This document shows, piece by piece, positions 1 to 9,645 of a stretch of 64,000 nt of DNA (positions are counted from its first letter, which is position 1; every line of letters starts with the position of its first letter). The stretch comes from Candidatus Peregrinibacteria bacterium. Its GTDB lineage: Bacteria; Patescibacteriota; Gracilibacteria; UBA1369; UBA12473. Below the pieces are notes generated by a model. The model was not told the origin of the DNA and searched no databases. It was given only the letters and a program-made list of their open reading frames with translations. The stretch spans positions 1-64,000 of the forward strand of contig JABJMC010000028.1 in assembly GCA_018659585.1 (NCBI GenBank), in the 5' to 3' direction. The position numbers were made by a program, and so were the translations under genes.

Positions 1-22
1 CCTTAACTTTAAGTAAAATAAG

Positions 23-47
23 GAGGCACCAAGTAAGGTGCCTCTTT
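23..47 (+). terminator. Rho-independent terminator of a gene upstream of the window
   Basis: GAGGCACC-aagtaa-GGTGCCTC hairpin followed by TTT. Confidence 0.7.
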
Positions 48-58
48 AGTTTGTTTAT

Positions 59-811
59 ATGAGTATAGATACTTTTTTCGGATTAGATGATGCGGATGGA
101 TCCATCAGCCCAGAACAAGTACGCGAATATAAAGCGCGTATGGCTCGTAATAAACGCCAAATGGCGGCTGCCAAAAAACAAGAAGGCAAACAAAAGAAAA
201 AAGAGGATAAATTAGTGGCCATTATACTTAAATTTATTAGAAACAGTGCTCGCAAAGACATAACACTTCTTATTTCGCGTTGTCTTGAACAAAACATTCC
301 AGCTGTTTTTATTTTGGCAGTTATTTTGCTTGGTAACAGAGAAATTCAGGCCGAGGTTGGTATTCATTTGCAATTAGAGGACGGAGAAATAGATTTAAAG
401 GAAAAGCCAGAATCAAATGGAGATGAAAAAGAAACAAGCCTAGCTGATCTTGAGCAAAAAGAATTTAAAGGCGCTTTAGTTACTCTTGGAGCGGATCACT
501 CACTTCCACTCAAAATGCGTATGGGAATTGATTTATGGACCCGCTCAATTTGGAACGCCATGGAGCCAACCCCAGAAAGGATCTTTAAAACAGTAATTGA
601 ATTTAATGAAAACCCAAAAGCTAAGTCAGAACCTAAACCAGTTGTTGGTCAGCTTGCTGCTTTTATTCTTCGTGATTATTTCAAGGATAATCATTTTGAA
701 CAAGAATACGAAAATATTAAAACCTTTGCTGAGTTTCTTATAAAAGGGTTGTTAGTACGCCTTAAAGAACAGGCTAAAAACCAGAAACAATTAGAGAAGG
801 AGGAGAATTAA
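59..811 (+). CDS. Hypothetical protein, Lys/Glu-rich N-terminus
   Basis: 250-aa ORF, no family recognised. Confidence 0.7.
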   Translation: MSIDTFFGLDDADGSISPEQVREYKARMARNKRQMAAAKKQEGKQKKKEDKLVAIILKFIRNSARKDITLLISRCLEQNIPAVFILAVILLGNREIQAEVGIHLQLEDGEIDLKEKPESNGDEKETSLADLEQKEFKGALVTLGADHSLPLKMRMGIDLWTRSIWNAMEPTPERIFKTVIEFNENPKAKSEPKPVVGQLAAFILRDYFKDNHFEQEYENIKTFAEFLIKGLLVRLKEQAKNQKQLEKEEN

Positions 812-819
812 AAAGAAGC

Positions 820-910
820 CCGCATATTTTTCTTAACTGGAAGGAACCTTTTCGGATCATGATCCTCAAAGAACCCTTCTCCTTCGGGGACGTTTGCGAA
901 AAACACACGG
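820..910 (+). ncRNA. Copy A of a duplicated structured element (three-way junction), putative small RNA or cis-regulatory RNA
   Basis: Homologous to 13488-13581; conserved TCTTAACTGGAArGAACC, GGATCATGATCC, GAACCyTTCTC and GGGACGTTTGCGA; helices change by compensatory pairs between copies. Confidence 0.55.
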
Positions 911-993
911 ACTCCTTTTTTTCTTCCCCCATGTAATAATTAAAGGTATTATGACGTTCCTTAAAAGTAGAACAATCTTTAACTAATCCACCC

Positions 994-1800
994 ATGAAAA
1001 AATTATTATCAATATTCGCGCTCACCTTAATGTTCAGCGCTTTTTTAACTGGCTGCGGTCCAGACGAAGAAGAAACCGAAGAGGAAACAGAGGTAACCCA
1101 AGAAGAAGTCGTGACCGAAGAACAACCCGAGGAGATGAACGTCACCGGGATCTGGTCTTTAACTATTAGTTCTGGCGGAGGAACAATCCAAAACACGGTT
1201 TTTATTTATCCTCTCGGTTTAGCCCAGACCGTGGATGGTTTAGTGACCCTCCCCGAGGGAATAGCTATGAACCCTAACATTACTGGTCAAAATTGGGGAA
1301 GTTATGAGGTGAATGGTATGAGTTTAAATATGGTTGCTTTGAACGGTAGTTCAACCCTAGCCGGGACGCTAATGGATGCCAATAATGCCACCGGAACCAT
1401 AACTTCGGCCGCTGGAAGCTACGGTTGGACCGCCACTAAAACCGGTGAACTCCCAAATGACTACAATATTTTGGGTTACTGGATGATGAATATTAATGGT
1501 TGGGGAGCTGATGAAATGGCCCGTTTTCAAAGTCTTTATTTAAATGCTGACGGCACGGCTGATACCGATTGGGTAAAAGTCCAAGCTAACGATGGGCAAG
1601 TGAATGAGGGTAACATGCCAGATTATTTAAGCAATTTCACTTACCAGGATGGAGTCGTCTTTATTGAATCAGATGACGGCTTAGTCACCTTTCAAGGAAC
1701 TTACAGTGTTGATGGCGATGGTGCTGAGGTAATCGAAGGAGTCTGGCACAACGCCGCTACTAATGAAACCGGTACTTGGGAAGCTGTCAAAATGGGTTAA
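994..1800 (+). CDS. Putative secreted lipoprotein with Glu-rich spacer
   Basis: Signal peptide with lipobox-like FLTGC followed by acidic low-complexity stretch. Confidence 0.8.
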   Translation: MKKLLSIFALTLMFSAFLTGCGPDEEETEEETEVTQEEVVTEEQPEEMNVTGIWSLTISSGGGTIQNTVFIYPLGLAQTVDGLVTLPEGIAMNPNITGQNWGSYEVNGMSLNMVALNGSSTLAGTLMDANNATGTITSAAGSYGWTATKTGELPNDYNILGYWMMNINGWGADEMARFQSLYLNADGTADTDWVKVQANDGQVNEGNMPDYLSNFTYQDGVVFIESDDGLVTFQGTYSVDGDGAEVIEGVWHNAATNETGTWEAVKMG

Positions 1801-2309
1801 GCCTCTCCTTTTGCTGGGGGAGTAAAGACTCTAGTTCCTAGTTCTTGATCAAGCATGTAAACACCGGGACCTTTTTCACCCGCTAGCTTGATTTTATCAA
1901 TGATTTTTTGAGCAGAATCTTCTTCCTCAACTTGTTCGTCAATAAACCAGTTTAAGAGTGATTGGAAAGCATAGTCCTTTTCCTTTACCGCCAAGTCATA
2001 CAAGCCATTGATCAAGCTGGTAACATGTTTTTCGTGCTCCAATGTTTCTTCAAAAACGTGAAGAACAGATTTAAAGTCAGCACCAGGTTTCTCGATTGCT
2101 TCCATAGTCACTGTTCCACCACGCTCATAGACAAATCCATAGAATTTCATGGCGTGGAACATTTCTTCTTCATATTGAACTTTCATCCAACTCGCAAAAC
2201 CGTCTAAGCCTAGGCCATCAAAATAAGCTCCCATGGCTAGATAAAGATAAGCCGAATAAATCTCGGCGTTAATTTGCTTGTTGAGAGCATCGTTAATAGA
2301 TTTTTTCAT
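1797..2309 (-). CDS. ftn: Ferritin (non-heme)
   Basis: Ferritin-like fold with motifs INAEIYSAYLYLAMGAYF, EEEMFHAMKF and WFIDEQVEEE. Confidence 0.93.
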   Translation of the reverse strand: MKKSINDALNKQINAEIYSAYLYLAMGAYFDGLGLDGFASWMKVQYEEEMFHAMKFYGFVYERGGTVTMEAIEKPGADFKSVLHVFEETLEHEKHVTSLINGLYDLAVKEKDYAFQSLLNWFIDEQVEEEDSAQKIIDKIKLAGEKGPGVYMLDQELGTRVFTPPAKGEA

Positions 2310-2319
2310 AAATCTGGGG

Positions 2320-2553
2320 TTAAATATTTGTAATTTGAATTAAATTCATAGGGCAAGCTTCTTGAGCTTTCTGATTTGATGATACATCACATTCAAAAAG
2401 ATCAGCAACAAAACAATCCTTGCGGGGTTGGCCGTGAATAAGCTCAGCTTTGCCAGTTTCTTCATTTAATTTCCAGGTGTGCGGAGCTAAGGTTACACAA
2501 GAGCGACAACCAATACACTTTGCCGGGCGATGGATAATTTTAATCGAGCTCAT
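2320..2553 (-). CDS. 4Fe-4S ferredoxin-like protein
   Basis: CIGCRSC...CP motif. Confidence 0.8.
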   Translation of the reverse strand: MSSIKIIHRPAKCIGCRSCVTLAPHTWKLNEETGKAELIHGQPRKDCFVADLFECDVSSNQKAQEACPMNLIQITNI

Positions 2554-3784
2554 CTAAGTTGCGTTTGGTTACGAGGTAGACTTTGTCATTGAGTCGTACA
2601 CGATCTGGTACGGGGATGGTTACAGTTTTAGAGGATTCCTCATCTTGGCGAACTTCTTCTACATCAACGTACATAACACCAGTTGTATTTCCCATAATCA
2701 CCAAATGATCACCTTTTTTAAATTTCTGGGCATCAACTGAAATTTCAGCAATGCCAACTTTTGGAAAGTAATGAGTAACTCGACCGACAAAAATACGTTC
2801 GTCAGTGGAACGGTTTTTAGAATAGCCACTCCATTCCGGAAGGGGCTTCCCTAAATAATAGCCATCACAGAATCCACGGTTATAAACAGTTCCTAGTTGT
2901 TTCATCCATTCTTTTTTCTTTTTTTCGGTGAATTCTTTGGCAAAAATTGCATCTCTAGCCTCGCGATAAACGCGAACAACGACATCAACGTACTGCGGCG
3001 ACCGGCCGCGCCCTTCGATTTTCAAAACTGCGACTCCCGATTCAATCAGCTTATCTAAAAAGGGGAGCGAACAAAGATCTTTGGGGCTCATAATATAGTT
3101 ATCGCGAATCCGCAGTTCATGGCCAGTTTCCATGTCTTTGACTTCATACTTTTTGCGACATTCGTGCAAACAAGCACCCCTTTGGGCCGAAGTGTTACTT
3201 TGAAGTAAACTCATTTGGCAGCGCCCACTTTGAGCAATACACAGTGCGCCGTGGACAAAGATTTCGATCTTAACTAATTCTCCAGCTGGCCCGCGTAAAT
3301 CTTCTTCCTTAATTTTTTTGCAAATCGCGGCAATGGAATCCAAATCAACTTCCCGCGCCAATACAATTGTATCGGCAAATTGGGAATAAAACTTAACTCC
3401 CTCGTAATTAGAAATAGAAAGTTGCGTCGAAATATGAATCGTCATCCCAATCTTATTGGCATACAAAATAGCAGCCATGTCTTGCGCAATAATGGCGGTA
3501 ACATTGGCTTCTTTGGCGGTATCAATAATCGCGCGCATCAAAGTCAAATCGTGATCATAAAGCACTGTGTTCACTGTTAAATAAGTGCGAACCCCTGCGT
3601 CATTACAGGTTTTAGCAATTTCTCGTAAATCATCCAAAGTAAAATTAGCCGCGGAGCGGGCGCGCATATTCAGCTGTTGCACCCCAAAATACACACTATT
3701 CGCGCCCGCCTCAATCGCTGCGGTCAAAGCCGCAAACGATCCTACTGGCGCCATTACTTCTGGTTTTTTGAGTGTATCTTTCAC
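2540..3784 (-). CDS. Peptidase U32 family protein
   Basis: PEVMAPVGSFAALTAAIEAGANSVYFG and FVHGALCIAQSGRCQMS...RGACLHECRKKY motifs. Confidence 0.92.
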   Translation of the reverse strand: MKDTLKKPEVMAPVGSFAALTAAIEAGANSVYFGVQQLNMRARSAANFTLDDLREIAKTCNDAGVRTYLTVNTVLYDHDLTLMRAIIDTAKEANVTAIIAQDMAAILYANKIGMTIHISTQLSISNYEGVKFYSQFADTIVLAREVDLDSIAAICKKIKEEDLRGPAGELVKIEIFVHGALCIAQSGRCQMSLLQSNTSAQRGACLHECRKKYEVKDMETGHELRIRDNYIMSPKDLCSLPFLDKLIESGVAVLKIEGRGRSPQYVDVVVRVYREARDAIFAKEFTEKKKKEWMKQLGTVYNRGFCDGYYLGKPLPEWSGYSKNRSTDERIFVGRVTHYFPKVGIAEISVDAQKFKKGDHLVIMGNTTGVMYVDVEEVRQDEESSKTVTIPVPDRVRLNDKVYLVTKRNLDELD

Positions 3785-3903
3785 GGACCTAATTTAGCGT
3801 GCCGCAACCTTATAAGCAAGCCCATATTTCGCTTTCTCAGATTGTAAAAACTCCTAATTTAAGATAAACTCATCAGGCTTTATTATTTGAACACCCCAAT
3901 CAC

Positions 3904-5574
3904 ATGAAAGCTTTTCTTAAGTTCGCGTTATTGTTAACGCTTCTGACTTCTTTTGTTGCGCCGCTTAATGCCAATTTTGGCCAAGAAACTCTTACGTTTG
4001 ACTCTGGTTCCGAACTAGTTAAACACCAGTTAATTACGGTTAGTTTTAATGAGACTTTTTCAAGTACACCAATTGTATTTGCCGAGCCCATTACCGAAAC
4101 TGGAGGTCAAGCCGTTCAACCGGTTATTGATAATGTCACCACCACTACTTTTGATCTCCGCATTGAGGAAGATCGTGGCCGAGACGGCTCTTGGCTAAAT
4201 GGCCCTCATGTTTTTGAAACCGTTAACTGGATTGCTTTTGACCCCACGGAAATCACAGCCGGAGAGGGGATAGAGGCCGGGACTTCTAATTTCTACCAGC
4301 CAAATTACGCTCATAGTGAAACAGTCACTCTTACCGAAACTTACGCTAGCGTGCCATTTGTGTTTGCCCAACTTAACACCAACAATGGTGGCCATGTTTC
4401 GCGTCCGGATTTAACCAGCCTTAGCACTACGAGTTTTGATGTTCGTGATGAAGAAGACCCTGGGGATGGAGTAGACCCTGGTGGCTGGGATGGCCGTCAC
4501 ATGGCCGAAGACATGGCTTATTTAGCAATTGACTCCACTTTAGATTTATCTGATAGCGGCATGTATTTCGACTCCGAATCAATCACCGAATCCTGGACCA
4601 CAGTTTGTTATTTAGGTGATTGTAGTGATGTTTACGTTGATGTTCCATCCGTTTTTGTAGAAATTCAATCTGAAAACGAAGCTGACACTGCTCAAGCAGA
4701 CTTACGTAATGTAGGCGTGGCTAGTTTTGATGTTCGGCTCGAAGAACAAACTCTCGGTGGTTGGGATAACACTCACGTTGCCGAAGATGTGGCCTGGCTC
4801 TCGTACGGCGAACCAGTTGCTCCAGCTTTTGATCCCTCAGATTATAATGTTTGGGTTGTAGATACTGATTCCAGCGGCGACACTCTTATTCAGAGTATTC
4901 TCGTGGCTGAAGGTTACAACGTCACTTTTTTAGATAGTTCTTATGTTGAAACCGACCTTGATAACACCTACGATTTATTAGTTTGGCCAGGGGGAATGGA
5001 TCCAGTCACTGACGCTATGTTTAACTTAACGCTTCGCGACACAATCAAAACCTATATGGATGCGGGTGGGGACTACATCGGAGTTTGCGGGGGAGGGATT
5101 GCTGGTAGCGAAACAATGTATTTAATGGATAACCCGTATGGGTTGCCCGACGCAACTTGGGATGTTTTTGGTACTGGTGAAGGAGTAAATGCAGATTACG
5201 ATTACGATTGGACTTCTTATATTGGAGCCGCAATTTACCCTGATGTTGAAGTTGCCACAGACCACGACATTTTTGATGGCTACTACACTGCAGGTGATCA
5301 ATTTATGATGACTTACGCTGGTGGGCCAGTCTTTAACGGCGCTGGGTTTACAACTCTGGCCACCTTTACCGCTAACATTGATGATTACAACGACGATCCT
5401 AACTATCCGGCCACTGGCGAAGCCGCCATTGTCGAGACCGAGTACACCACTGACTATAATGGCGATGGTGATTCCGAAAGTGGGGGAGTTATCCTCTTTG
5501 CACTTCATCCGGAATTTTTGGCCGACACCGAGTTCTTACTCGAACAATCAGCGGAGTATTTGCTTACCGAATAA
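3904..5574 (+). CDS. Secreted protein with three H-type-lectin-like repeats and a C-terminal class I glutamine-amidotransferase-like (BPL_N/ThuA-like) domain
   Basis: Signal peptide; three repeats with SFDVRxEE / HVAEDVAWL pattern; C-terminal NVWVVDTDSSG...YDLLVWPGG...YIGVCGGG nucleophile-elbow-like motif. Confidence 0.7.
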   Translation: MKAFLKFALLLTLLTSFVAPLNANFGQETLTFDSGSELVKHQLITVSFNETFSSTPIVFAEPITETGGQAVQPVIDNVTTTTFDLRIEEDRGRDGSWLNGPHVFETVNWIAFDPTEITAGEGIEAGTSNFYQPNYAHSETVTLTETYASVPFVFAQLNTNNGGHVSRPDLTSLSTTSFDVRDEEDPGDGVDPGGWDGRHMAEDMAYLAIDSTLDLSDSGMYFDSESITESWTTVCYLGDCSDVYVDVPSVFVEIQSENEADTAQADLRNVGVASFDVRLEEQTLGGWDNTHVAEDVAWLSYGEPVAPAFDPSDYNVWVVDTDSSGDTLIQSILVAEGYNVTFLDSSYVETDLDNTYDLLVWPGGMDPVTDAMFNLTLRDTIKTYMDAGGDYIGVCGGGIAGSETMYLMDNPYGLPDATWDVFGTGEGVNADYDYDWTSYIGAAIYPDVEVATDHDIFDGYYTAGDQFMMTYAGGPVFNGAGFTTLATFTANIDDYNDDPNYPATGEAAIVETEYTTDYNGDGDSESGGVILFALHPEFLADTEFLLEQSAEYLLTE

Positions 5575-6115
5575 ACCGCAAAACATCTCTTGATCGTTGG
5601 TGGAGAGCTACAGTTTGGCCATAGGCTTCAGAGAGTTTTTTCGTAACTTCCTGTACTACCTCGGCATACCATGTTAGACGAACCTGCATAAACGACATTT
5701 GTGTATCAGAAGGCTCACCTGGAGCCGAGAGCAACTCTGGTGAACATTCAACTTGGGGAACGGATTTAATATCAAAATCAAAGTAGGCACCATCAAATCG
5801 TTCCGTAACATAATCTGTAATGAGTTGAATAGCTTCTTGGGCGCGTGGAGAATCCATGCTGTGATCAGAAGAACCATTGAATCCAGCTAACACTAAATCT
5901 TCCTCGTCTGGATCAAAGACCGCTTTTGGACCCTTACCTAGATAAGGTTGGTGAGATAGGTCATACATATCGACGACGCGAGGACAGGGACTAGGCTGAC
6001 CTTCAATGTTGAGCCATTCGGCCTTATCTTTTCCGACATAAACGTCATACTCCCGAACCGGGCGACTAGTCTCCTCGCTAAAGGTTAGAGCATTTACAGG
6101 GGTGTTGTTTTCCAT
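5564..6115 (-). CDS. Hypothetical protein
   Basis: 183-aa ORF between convergent and codirectional genes, no family recognised. Confidence 0.6.
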   Translation of the reverse strand: MENNTPVNALTFSEETSRPVREYDVYVGKDKAEWLNIEGQPSPCPRVVDMYDLSHQPYLGKGPKAVFDPDEEDLVLAGFNGSSDHSMDSPRAQEAIQLITDYVTERFDGAYFDFDIKSVPQVECSPELLSAPGEPSDTQMSFMQVRLTWYAEVVQEVTKKLSEAYGQTVALHQRSRDVLRFIR

Positions 6116-6225
6116 AGCTTGTGGGCTAAATAATAAGGCTTCTAATCGTAACCCTAAGTATGGATTTGTGAATTTTACTCAAAAAAGGCCTTAAAAAGAC
6201 TTTTGTAACAGATTAAAACTCAATT

Positions 6226-6975
6226 CTACTTCAAAGTAGAATTCCACATAATTTGGTACTGTAACAACTTAGCTTTTGCCAGGTCAGGCGACTCTGCCTT
6301 AATCATTCGCAACTTTCCTTCGCTATCTTTGTGAAAATTCAAGTAAGTATCTCCAAACAAATAATCAAAATCCAAAGGATAATTATTGACTTCAATAAAC
6401 TTAGTTTCGCGCTTTTCTCCCTTATCACGGCCCGCCAAACTCTTAGAATGCTCAGAATTATCAAAAATTATCGCATCCGCAAACACACCATTTTTACATC
6501 TTTTATTTATAAATTCTTTTTCAATATTCTCGCCAAAAAAATTAACCACAGCCTCAAACGATCCCACACACCAAATAAAATCATCAATTTGTCCGGGAAT
6601 GGTTAAGTATTGATTCACTAAATCATCATCTTCGTAGATTTCGGTAGGGTAGGGAGACGCCACCAAATCATTTAGTCCTTTCAATTTCTCTGCAACACGT
6701 TTCATTTTACGACTTTCACGCTCAAATTTTTGGGCTAATTGATTCATATCCGCGGCCTGATATTTGGTCGGTTTGCCAGGGATAGGCACCACCAAACCTT
6801 TATTCACTAAAGAATCAAGAACCTTATACGTCCCCGCTAAACTCAGTTTAGTCTGATTCTTAAGAAAAGCAGTCGTCGCCTCCGGAAAAACTAAGAGCTT
6901 TACAAAAGTCAGAGCTTCTCCTTCTGAGAAACCATTTTCTATAAGTTTAGTGCGGATGTAAGGGGTGACTTGCAT
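6226..6975 (-). CDS. TrmB-like transcriptional regulator
   Basis: N-terminal HTH (TKLSLAGTYKVLDSLVNKGLVVPIPGKPTKYQA) with C-terminal effector-like domain. Confidence 0.75.
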   Translation of the reverse strand: MQVTPYIRTKLIENGFSEGEALTFVKLLVFPEATTAFLKNQTKLSLAGTYKVLDSLVNKGLVVPIPGKPTKYQAADMNQLAQKFERESRKMKRVAEKLKGLNDLVASPYPTEIYEDDDLVNQYLTIPGQIDDFIWCVGSFEAVVNFFGENIEKEFINKRCKNGVFADAIIFDNSEHSKSLAGRDKGEKRETKFIEVNNYPLDFDYLFGDTYLNFHKDSEGKLRMIKAESPDLAKAKLLQYQIMWNSTLK

Positions 6976-7030
6976 AGTACTAAAAAATACAATAAAAAAC
7001 CAAACAAGTCAAGTAGCAAAAGGAAAAACC

Positions 7031-7645
7031 TTAAGCCTTAAACATTTTCGAAAGTCGCGTCATTTCTCCTAAAATCGTTCGTAAACGGTCAATATTATGA
7101 ACTGTGCCACGAGCAGTAAAAACAACCGCATCATCTTGAATGTGAGAACCTTTAAAGTCATCAAAAAACTTAATCAGAGCCTGCTGTAAATCTGGCCGGG
7201 ACAAAACGGGAATCATATTCGCTTCTGGGCTAGCCTTTAACAAAAACTTCCCATCAAAATCCGGATTTCCAGTCTGGATGTCTTTTCCCTTAATCTTTTG
7301 CATTAATTTGCTGCCCAGCCCTTCACGACTAATATGTAAATCCGAATTAAAAGGCTGCGCAAAATAAGCTCTAAATCTAGTATAAGTCCTTTTACTTTTG
7401 CCAGAACCTTGACGGATAGTTTCAAAAAAAACTTGTGACCCCTCATATTCGCCAGTTATATTCCAGTCACTTACACCCAGTAGTGGCATCTTTATACCTT
7501 CATTGTATTGGAGCCCTAATTGCATGGCCGCCTGTTTAAATTTCTCCTTTTGCCGCTTTGCCATATAAGCAGCCAGCGGGAAAATCGCAATCATAAACGT
7601 ACCGATGCCAAAAAGAAAACCATACTCAGAAATAAAATCTGCCAT
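7031..7645 (-). CDS. Hypothetical membrane-anchored protein
   Basis: One N-terminal TM helix then soluble domain. Confidence 0.65.
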   Translation of the reverse strand: MADFISEYGFLFGIGTFMIAIFPLAAYMAKRQKEKFKQAAMQLGLQYNEGIKMPLLGVSDWNITGEYEGSQVFFETIRQGSGKSKRTYTRFRAYFAQPFNSDLHISREGLGSKLMQKIKGKDIQTGNPDFDGKFLLKASPEANMIPVLSRPDLQQALIKFFDDFKGSHIQDDAVVFTARGTVHNIDRLRTILGEMTRLSKMFKA

Positions 7646-7769
7646 AATTTAGTTAAGTTAGATTGCGCAAATTATAGCACAGCAAAACTCTGGAGTGAGT
7701 CCCTTTTTGACTTAACAGCATTCAACTATTAGAATAAATTCAATATTTAAAGTTTAAACAAAATTTTCC

Positions 7770-9509
7770 ATGCGTTTATTTAGATTCCTGCCCCTAGGTG
7801 TTTTTTTGTTATCACTTTCTGTTCCGCTAGGGTTAGCCCTTTACGAAGGATCTCCAGATTACGACACCAGTATTGATATAATGCCGAGTATCACTATAAA
7901 TGGTGAGGAGTTCATTCTTGATGACGTCCCACACGATCAAGCGGATACTTTGGGCTGGGTTAATATTCCAATCAGATTAGGAGATTTTACCGCTCCAATT
8001 ACCTTAGAGTTAGACAATTTAACTGACAATATTAATTACGCTAAATGGGAAGTAGAAGATTGCTATCATGATGAGGATGGTGCGTATTATATTGAACCTG
8101 ATAATTTTGAAACCATCGAACGCGACGAAGATGATATTGTTACAGACCCCGGCGGATTCGATTTTTATCACGATGACACGGTGGCTGTTTCTTTGGAACT
8201 CTCCGAGCCAAATTGCTACGAAATTTTCTTTAGAGGCTACGAAGAATACGAGGGAAATTACATGAGTGAGGACGATATTTATTTTATGGTTACATCTCCA
8301 GATGGATACATTGAACCATCTTTTTCCATGGAATTTGAGCACAGCGATTTAAGTATCTTTTCTATTGAGAGATACTTTGCGCTACCTCCAGAAGTTATTA
8401 CTTTGACTGATACTAGTGATCACGAGGGAGAAGTAGCCACTGCCTCTCGAGAATGGACTATTGAATGGGGAGATATTCAGTATGGTACCAGTTCCCACGG
8501 TAATGCCTTTTTGCCAATTTCCACCACTCAAAGCGATGATGAAGTTCTTTATTATGATTTCACTAACCCTGGTCGCTACAAAATAACTTTGGAAGTAACC
8601 GGAACAAATGGTTTAACTTACGAAACTTCTCAAGAACATGTGTTTTTGCAAACAGCAGATGTTTATTTTAGTGCGGTTCTTTCCGAAAGATATGACGGGG
8701 CGGATTTTGGTGATTTTTATGACACCGTAGAATCAATCGATGACGAAGATTTATATGATTTATATATCGCTTCCTTAGAAGGATGTGAGTTCGAAGTTGT
8801 AGATGGAGGCGGGAGCATGGTGTGTGATGAGGATGTAGAGGCAACGCACGAAGAATATAATGAAAACTTAGAGTATTTATATGTTCCATGTACAGTATTT
8901 ACTGATTTAAACGACCTTTATTCAAGTGATGAACTTTGCCGCGCCGCCGACCGAGTCAAAGAGATTGAGGCTTTTCAAGGCGATGGTGAAGGGTCTGCAA
9001 CCGAAGGTTACCTACGACCCGAAGATGACATTAATCGAATTGAAATGTGTGCGGTTTTAAATCGCAGCCAAGTTAGTACTTCTCAAGGCACACGAATTGG
9101 CATTCCTGAAAGCATTGGAAGTAGTGATTATTCAGATTTGACCGGATTAGATGACACCGATTGGCGCAAAAGAAACGCGGTCGCGTGTGTGGAGTTTGAC
9201 GGTAATCCAGATGGAACTTTTGGCTATGCCAACAACATTAATTTAGTAGAGGCCTTAAAAGTGTTATTTGGCATTTACGAAGTGGATGTCGATGATGATG
9301 ACGCAGCCATGCTAAATAATTATTGCTCAGATCTTTCCGAAGATGCTTGGTATGCCAAATATTTATCTTTGGCTCACCAAGTTGGTCTTTTAGATGATTT
9401 AAACGACATTAGCGATCCTTGTGATGCTGGACAATCACTTTCACGAAAAGATGTGATTGTGTTGATGTATAGAATGTATTTTGAATACGTTTATATTGGG
9501 CAGCCTTAA
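7770..9509 (+). CDS. Secreted protein with PKD-like domain and divergent S-layer-homology-like C-terminus
   Basis: Signal peptide; YYDFTNPGRYKITLEVTGTNG PKD-like; C-terminal region resembles SLH repeats. Confidence 0.7.
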   Translation: MRLFRFLPLGVFLLSLSVPLGLALYEGSPDYDTSIDIMPSITINGEEFILDDVPHDQADTLGWVNIPIRLGDFTAPITLELDNLTDNINYAKWEVEDCYHDEDGAYYIEPDNFETIERDEDDIVTDPGGFDFYHDDTVAVSLELSEPNCYEIFFRGYEEYEGNYMSEDDIYFMVTSPDGYIEPSFSMEFEHSDLSIFSIERYFALPPEVITLTDTSDHEGEVATASREWTIEWGDIQYGTSSHGNAFLPISTTQSDDEVLYYDFTNPGRYKITLEVTGTNGLTYETSQEHVFLQTADVYFSAVLSERYDGADFGDFYDTVESIDDEDLYDLYIASLEGCEFEVVDGGGSMVCDEDVEATHEEYNENLEYLYVPCTVFTDLNDLYSSDELCRAADRVKEIEAFQGDGEGSATEGYLRPEDDINRIEMCAVLNRSQVSTSQGTRIGIPESIGSSDYSDLTGLDDTDWRKRNAVACVEFDGNPDGTFGYANNINLVEALKVLFGIYEVDVDDDDAAMLNNYCSDLSEDAWYAKYLSLAHQVGLLDDLNDISDPCDAGQSLSRKDVIVLMYRMYFEYVYIGQP

Positions 9510-9645
9510 GCGTATTAAAAATCTGGGGTGACCCCTAGGCGCTATTCGAACTTTCGTGAAGAAAGAAAAGTTTTCTAGTACCCCTAAAATTGACACCCCC
9601 CCCCATCATATGTTTCTATACTTATACATAATTAACCCTCCTGTT

